A stretch of 64,000 nucleotides of DNA, taken from NCBI GenBank assembly GCA_903865435.1, contig CAIPJS010000020.1:49102-113101 (forward strand), given 5' to 3'. Below are positions 59,863 through 64,000 of this stretch, piece by piece. Source of the stretch: an uncultured Bacteroidota bacterium (GTDB taxonomy: Bacteria > Bacteroidota > Bacteroidia > Chitinophagales > Chitinophagaceae). Each line of letters starts with the position of its first letter. Position 1 is the stretch's first letter. Below the pieces are notes generated by a model, which saw only the letters and a list, made by a program, of their open reading frames with translations, was not told where the DNA came from and searched no databases. The position numbers and the translations under genes are program-made.

Positions 59863-61569
59863 ATGCAAAAAGGACTTCAAACCTACGATTACATTGTATT
59901 TGTCATGTATTTCCTAATAATAGCCAGCTATGGATTTTGGATCTATAAAAGAAAAAAATCGGCTACTTCTAATTCAACAGATTTCTTTTTAGCAGAAGGT
60001 CAATTAACATGGTGGGCGATTGGTGCTTCTTTAATTGCCTCTAATATTTCTGCCGAGCAATTTATTGGCATGAGTGGGAATGGTTTTAGATTAGGTATTG
60101 CTATCTCTGCTTATGAGTGGATCGCAGCAGTTTCTTTAGTAGTAGTGGCTGTATTTTTTATGCCGGTGTATTTGAAAAACAGAATTTACACCATGCCCCA
60201 ATTTTTAAAAACAAGGTACAATGAAACAGTGGCCATGATCATGGCTATCTTCTGGTTGTTCTTATACATATTTGTAAACCTTACTTCTATTTTATATTTA
60301 GGCGCTATCGCCATTAATAATTTAACGGGCGGAGCCAACTTTCATTTAATAATGATAGGCCTTGCACTATTTGCCTTGTTTATCACTTTAGGAGGAATGA
60401 AAGTAATTGGCTACACCGATGTAATACAAGTATTGGTTTTAACCATTGGCGGATTCATTACTTCTTATATAGCTTTAACAGTGGTAGGAGAAAAATTTGG
60501 TTATGGTAGTAATGCCATTGCAGGATTTAATCATTTATTAAAAGTTGCCCCCGATCATTTTAAAATGATTTTTGATAAGCCAGGTAATGGCGCTACGCAA
60601 AAACAAATTGACGATTATTCAAGTTTACCTGGACTAGCCATGATGGCAGCAGGTATGTGGGTTGCGAATTTAAATTATTGGGGATGTAATCAATACATTA
60701 CACAAAGAGCCTTAGGGGCCGATTTAAAAACAGCAAGAACTGGAATTTTATTTGCAGCTTTTTTAAAATTATTAATGCCCATACTAGTGGTACTTCCAGG
60801 TATTGCAGCGTATGTGCTTCATCAAAATGGAGAACTACAACAAGAAATGTTAAGTGGTGGTAGTTTGAATCAGGACAATGCCTATTCTTCTGTAGTAGGA
60901 TTTTTACCTATTGGACTGAAAGGCTTATCTATGGCGGCTTTAACGGCAGCGATTGTGGCCTCCTTAGCTGGTAAGGCCAATAGTATTTCTACTATTTATT
61001 CTTTAGATATTTATAAAAAATATATTAATAGAAACGCTACCGATACAAAAATAGTCACTACTGGACGCGTTATCATTATTATATCTTTAATCATTGCTAT
61101 TATTATTAACTGGCAGGATGCATTGGGTATTGGGGGTAAAGGCGGATTTGAATTTATTCAAAAATATACTGGTTATATTTCACCTGCCATCTTCCCTGTT
61201 TTCTTATTAGGTTTCTTCTGGAAAAAAGCCACTTCAAAAGCGGCCATTACTGGAATTATTGTAGGTGTCATATTGTCTATCGTCTTTGATAAATTTATTG
61301 TGGGCTGGGCGGGTAATGAAACTATTTTATATACAGCTTATTCTAATGGACATGGCGGGTTTGAAATTCCTTATTTAATTCAAATGGGATTGGTATTTGC
61401 ATTTACCATGATTACTATTGTGCTAGTAAGTTTATTAGATAAGAGCGGACAAACACATGGAAACGATTTAATAGATGACGGTACTAAATATAAATTGACT
61501 AATGCGCATTTGGCAATGGTCATTATTGTACTTGGATTAGTAGCTGCTATGTATATTCGTTTTTGGTAA
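59863..61569 (+). CDS. SSS-family sodium/solute symporter (SglT-like)
   Basis: 568 residues with about 14 hydrophobic helices. The N-terminal TM1 region with YGFWIYKRKK, AEGQLTWWAIGASLIASNISAEQFIGMSG and GMKVIGYTDVIQ are signatures of SSS transporters (the sodium/sugar branch). The sodium site helices around WVANLNYWGCNQYI are present. The solute is not identifiable. It precedes the D-aminoacylase and DgcN-like genes and may import an amino-acid derivative or sugar for that pathway. Confidence 0.9.
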   Translation: MQKGLQTYDYIVFVMYFLIIASYGFWIYKRKKSATSNSTDFFLAEGQLTWWAIGASLIASNISAEQFIGMSGNGFRLGIAISAYEWIAAVSLVVVAVFFMPVYLKNRIYTMPQFLKTRYNETVAMIMAIFWLFLYIFVNLTSILYLGAIAINNLTGGANFHLIMIGLALFALFITLGGMKVIGYTDVIQVLVLTIGGFITSYIALTVVGEKFGYGSNAIAGFNHLLKVAPDHFKMIFDKPGNGATQKQIDDYSSLPGLAMMAAGMWVANLNYWGCNQYITQRALGADLKTARTGILFAAFLKLLMPILVVLPGIAAYVLHQNGELQQEMLSGGSLNQDNAYSSVVGFLPIGLKGLSMAALTAAIVASLAGKANSISTIYSLDIYKKYINRNATDTKIVTTGRVIIIISLIIAIIINWQDALGIGGKGGFEFIQKYTGYISPAIFPVFLLGFFWKKATSKAAITGIIVGVILSIVFDKFIVGWAGNETILYTAYSNGHGGFEIPYLIQMGLVFAFTMITIVLVSLLDKSGQTHGNDLIDDGTKYKLTNAHLAMVIIVLGLVAAMYIRFW

Positions 61570-61637
61570 TAAATATGTATGATTTAATGTATCATGAATA
61601 AATTGATAAAAACTAAAATGCAAAACAACCTATTAAA

Positions 61638-63179
61638 ATGAAAATAAAATTTATAAGTATATTTTCTTTTCTATTGCTTCTAACAATCAGTACCGGGTTG
61701 TTTGCACAAAAAAAAATTTCTAATCAACCAACACAATTAATTACGAATGTGCAATTAATTGATGGTACAGGCAAGCCTGCGTATAGTGCATCGGTAAGAA
61801 TGCAGGGAAAGAAGATCATGCAAGTAGGTCAATTAAAAGCCAATCAAAACGAGCAGGTAATAGATGGGCATGGCCTTGTGTTAGCGCCTGGTTTCATTGA
61901 CTCTCATAGCCATCATTTTGGAGACTTAGATGATCATCCGGAGGCCATTCCTACCAATAGCCAAGGCATTACTACTATTATTATAGGTCAGGATGGAGCT
62001 AGTTATGCAATGGATACCTTAACTAAAATGTTTAAAGCGCATTCCATGGCTGTAAATGTAGGCACCTATACAGGCCAGGCAAGTTTAAGAGAAGAAGTAA
62101 TGGGTGAGAAAGATGTATATAGAGAAGCCAGTCAGGCAGAAATAGATAAAATGAAAATTATTTTACAAAAAGAATTAGACAAAGGTTCAATGGGTTTGTC
62201 AACTGGGCTGGAATATGAGCAAGCTTTTTTTTCAAGCAAAGATGAAGTAATACAATTGGCGAATCTAGCTGCTGCTGCTAAGGCAAGATACATGAGTCAT
62301 ATAAGAAGTGAAGATGTAAGATTACAAGACGCCATTGATGAGATTATTGAAATAGGAAGGGTCACTAAAATGCCTGTACAAATTTCACATATTAAAATTG
62401 CTAAAAAAGATGATTGGGAAACTTCTACTACATTAATTGCCAAATTAGAAAAAGCAAGAGCTGCTGGAATTAATATTACTGCCGATGTATATCCTTATAC
62501 TTATTGGAACTCCACTTTAAGAGTTTTATTTCCAACCAGAGATTATACCAATCCGGTGAGTGCCGAATTTGCAGTGAATCATACATTTGATGTGAATGAA
62601 TCTTATTTAGTAAAGTATGCACCCGTTGAAGCGTACAGAGGCAAGACAATTGCAGCGATTGCGGCGATGAGAAATGAAAAACCATCTGTTACTTTAATGG
62701 CATTGATTGCGATTGCTTCCGATTTTAAACAAAAGAATCCCAATTTTAAAGGAACAATAGAAGCCATTGCTGCAAAGTCTATGATAGAAAAGGATGTAGC
62801 TAATTTTATAGCTTGGCCTTATGCCAATATATGTTCAGATGGTAATGCAGGCGGCCATCCTAGAGGCCATGGTGCTTTTACAAGAGTATTAGGAAAATAT
62901 GTAAGAGAAGATAAAATCATTTCATTAGAAAATGCCATACATAAAATGACAGGCTTAACTGCTGCACATTTAGGTATTAAAGACCGTGGTATTATTGCAG
63001 CAGGTAATTATGCCGATTTAGTTTTATTGAATCCGGCAACGGTGAAAGACAATGCGACCATTCAAGACAGCAGGGCTTTATCAACAGGTATTGAAATGGT
63101 TTGGATCAATGGACAACTTACGTATCAAAATCAAAAAGCTACCGGTAATTACCCAGGTGTACTTATCAAAAGAAAATAA
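61638..63179 (+). CDS. Exported N-acyl-D-amino-acid deacylase-like amidohydrolase
   Basis: 513 residues with a signal peptide ending in LFAQ. The D-aminoacylase fold has H90-x-H92 (IDSHSHHFGD), QISHIKIAKKDD and SDGNAGGHPRGHG near residue 400. The Cys found in the GNCG motif of characterised D-aminoacylases is replaced here by Q118-D119 (GQDG), so the metal site differs. D-amino-acid N-acyl hydrolysis is inferred from family and context: the next gene is a DgcN-like DUF1611 protein, also connected to D-amino-acid metabolism. Confidence 0.85.
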   Translation: MKIKFISIFSFLLLLTISTGLFAQKKISNQPTQLITNVQLIDGTGKPAYSASVRMQGKKIMQVGQLKANQNEQVIDGHGLVLAPGFIDSHSHHFGDLDDHPEAIPTNSQGITTIIIGQDGASYAMDTLTKMFKAHSMAVNVGTYTGQASLREEVMGEKDVYREASQAEIDKMKIILQKELDKGSMGLSTGLEYEQAFFSSKDEVIQLANLAAAAKARYMSHIRSEDVRLQDAIDEIIEIGRVTKMPVQISHIKIAKKDDWETSTTLIAKLEKARAAGINITADVYPYTYWNSTLRVLFPTRDYTNPVSAEFAVNHTFDVNESYLVKYAPVEAYRGKTIAAIAAMRNEKPSVTLMALIAIASDFKQKNPNFKGTIEAIAAKSMIEKDVANFIAWPYANICSDGNAGGHPRGHGAFTRVLGKYVREDKIISLENAIHKMTGLTAAHLGIKDRGIIAAGNYADLVLLNPATVKDNATIQDSRALSTGIEMVWINGQLTYQNQKATGNYPGVLIKRK

Positions 63180-63208
63180 ATTTTAAAATAAAAAGAAAGG
63201 TTAGCAAG

Positions 63209-64000
63209 ATGAACAATGCAATTGTATTAACGAATGGATTATTAAAAGCCTTGGATGCCAAAACTGCACACGGACTAATTAGAGGCACAGAGCGCTTTAC
63301 CATTAAAGGGGTGGTAGACTGCGCAGCTACTGCTGGTCAAGATGCAGGAATATTATTAGACGGTAAAAACAGAAATATACCAGTATTTGAAAATTTAAGC
63401 GCTGCAATAAGTTCAGTTACTGATATTCAATTTTTAGTGATAGGAGTGGCTACTGTGGGAGGAAGATTACCGGGTAATATGTTAACTACTATTGTTGAAG
63501 CTATTCATGCAGGTTTATCTATTGTCAATGGTTTACATGAATATTTAAATGAGAAGCCTGAGATAGTAGCACTTGCTAAAGAAAAAGGGGTACAATTAAT
63601 TGATGTAAGAAAACCTAAAACCAGAGAGCAACTAAGCTTTTGGACTGGAGACATCTATAAAGTAACTGCGCCCATCATAGCTGTAATCGGTATGGATTGC
63701 GCTATGGGCAAAAGAACCACAGCAAGAATGTTAAGACAGGCTTGTGAAGCAGACGGACTCCGGGCTGAGATGATATATACTGGACAAACCGGTTGGTTGC
63801 AAGGCGGTAAATATGGTTTTGTTTTTGATTCTACTTTAAATGATTTTGTATCTGGAGAATTAGAAAATGCGATTGTTACTTGCTGGAAAGAAACGCAACC
63901 CGATTTTATTTTCTTAGAGGGGCAGTCTTCTTTAAGAAATCCGAGTGGTCCTTGTGGTATTGAATTATTAATATCAGGGAATGCTAAACATGTAATATTG
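63209..64000 (+). CDS. DUF1611/DgcN-like protein, partial at the right edge
   Basis: 264 codons open to the window edge. ATG at 63209, 29 nt after the previous stop. The N-terminal domain (about 1-150) includes IGVATVGGRLPG and VNGLHEYL. A P-loop-like GMDCAMGKRTT lies near residues 161-171, followed by YTGQTGWLQGG and FLEGQSSLRNPSGPCGIELL, the DUF1611 signature. DgcN acts as an acetyltransferase in D-glutamate catabolism in known cases. The C-terminal part is missing; the next gene would typically be an amino-acid or dipeptide epimerase. Confidence 0.88.
   Translation, partial: MNNAIVLTNGLLKALDAKTAHGLIRGTERFTIKGVVDCAATAGQDAGILLDGKNRNIPVFENLSAAISSVTDIQFLVIGVATVGGRLPGNMLTTIVEAIHAGLSIVNGLHEYLNEKPEIVALAKEKGVQLIDVRKPKTREQLSFWTGDIYKVTAPIIAVIGMDCAMGKRTTARMLRQACEADGLRAEMIYTGQTGWLQGGKYGFVFDSTLNDFVSGELENAIVTCWKETQPDFIFLEGQSSLRNPSGPCGIELLISGNAKHVIL

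Noticed and set aside
1..64000. tRNA, rRNA, CRISPR arrays, insertion sequences, prophage genes
   Set aside because: The intergenic regions were read for T-loop consensus sequences, regular repeats and transposase or integrase motifs; none was found.

Overview
The window reads as chromosomal DNA of a Bacteroidota bacterium, most likely of the family Chitinophagaceae (Sediminibacterium-like). The grounds are the AT-rich composition, a promoter of the Bacteroidota type (TTTG-N19-TAnnTTTG at 25840-25870), genes with few strong Shine-Dalgarno sequences, and families typical of the phylum: GLPGLI, HmuY, DUF5777, TonB-dependent receptors, CarboxypepD_reg/OMP_b-brl proteins, and sugar permeases of the FucP type. 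The genus-level placement is inference. No tRNA, rRNA, CRISPR array, insertion sequence or phage module was seen. There are 55 complete protein genes, one partial gene at each edge, and one gene remnant.

Layout. 1-5.3 kb: a partial lipoprotein, then an S9 peptidase, a serine hydrolase and a UbiA-like membrane protein in one operon. 5.4-13.4 kb: an OmpR/HisKA two-component system, an OprB-like porin, the C-terminal remnant of an RND metal-efflux pump, and an intact HlyD/MFS/TolC efflux operon. 13.4-19.3 kb: NIPSNAP protein, sugar permease, amidohydrolase, esterase, M20 peptidase. 19.4-21 kb: an ECF sigma factor, anti-sigma-like and Spy/CnrX-like operon ended by a strong terminator. 21-31.4 kb: M28 peptidase, S41 peptidase, VOC, esterase, asparaginase-domain protein, DUF1684, nucleotide-sugar dehydrogenase, a penicillin-acylase family enzyme and small proteins. 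31.4-39 kb: DUF1080 protein, a two-gene ATP-grasp cassette whose second member carries a C-terminal SET methyltransferase domain, a LuxR-type regulator overlapping a second acylase tail-to-tail, and a Tat-exported TIM-barrel protein. 39.3-47.7 kb: an outer-membrane barrel/GLPGLI pair, a TonB-dependent receptor, and a DUF47-Pit phosphate-uptake operon with a leader rich in hairpins and repeats. 48-52.3 kb: a membrane sensor-like protein followed by a heme-uptake pair (HmuR-like receptor, HmuY). 53-59.8 kb: two adjacent electron-transfer operons (EB_dh heme lipoprotein, CX4CH cytochrome and DUF5777 barrel; then cytochrome c, small Tat protein, Tat 4Fe-4S protein, NrfD and a membrane-anchored protein). 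59.8-64 kb: sodium/solute symporter, N-acyl-D-amino-acid deacylase and the start of a DgcN-like DUF1611 gene.

How it fits together. Much of the window is secreted peptide and amide hydrolysis (S9, M20, M28, S41, two S45 acylases, D-aminoacylase), which suits a heterotroph scavenging peptides and wall fragments. The two most distinctive systems are the ATP-grasp plus ATP-grasp/SET cassette (32.3-34.9 kb), which looks like a ligase-methyltransferase pathway of unknown product, and the 53-59.8 kb respiratory module. The latter has quinone-side (NrfD, FeS) and periplasmic heme components but no recognisable catalytic subunit, and both of its operons are preceded by a matching Crp/Fnr-type inverted repeat. 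Heme uptake genes lie immediately upstream, which would fit supply of heme to this module.
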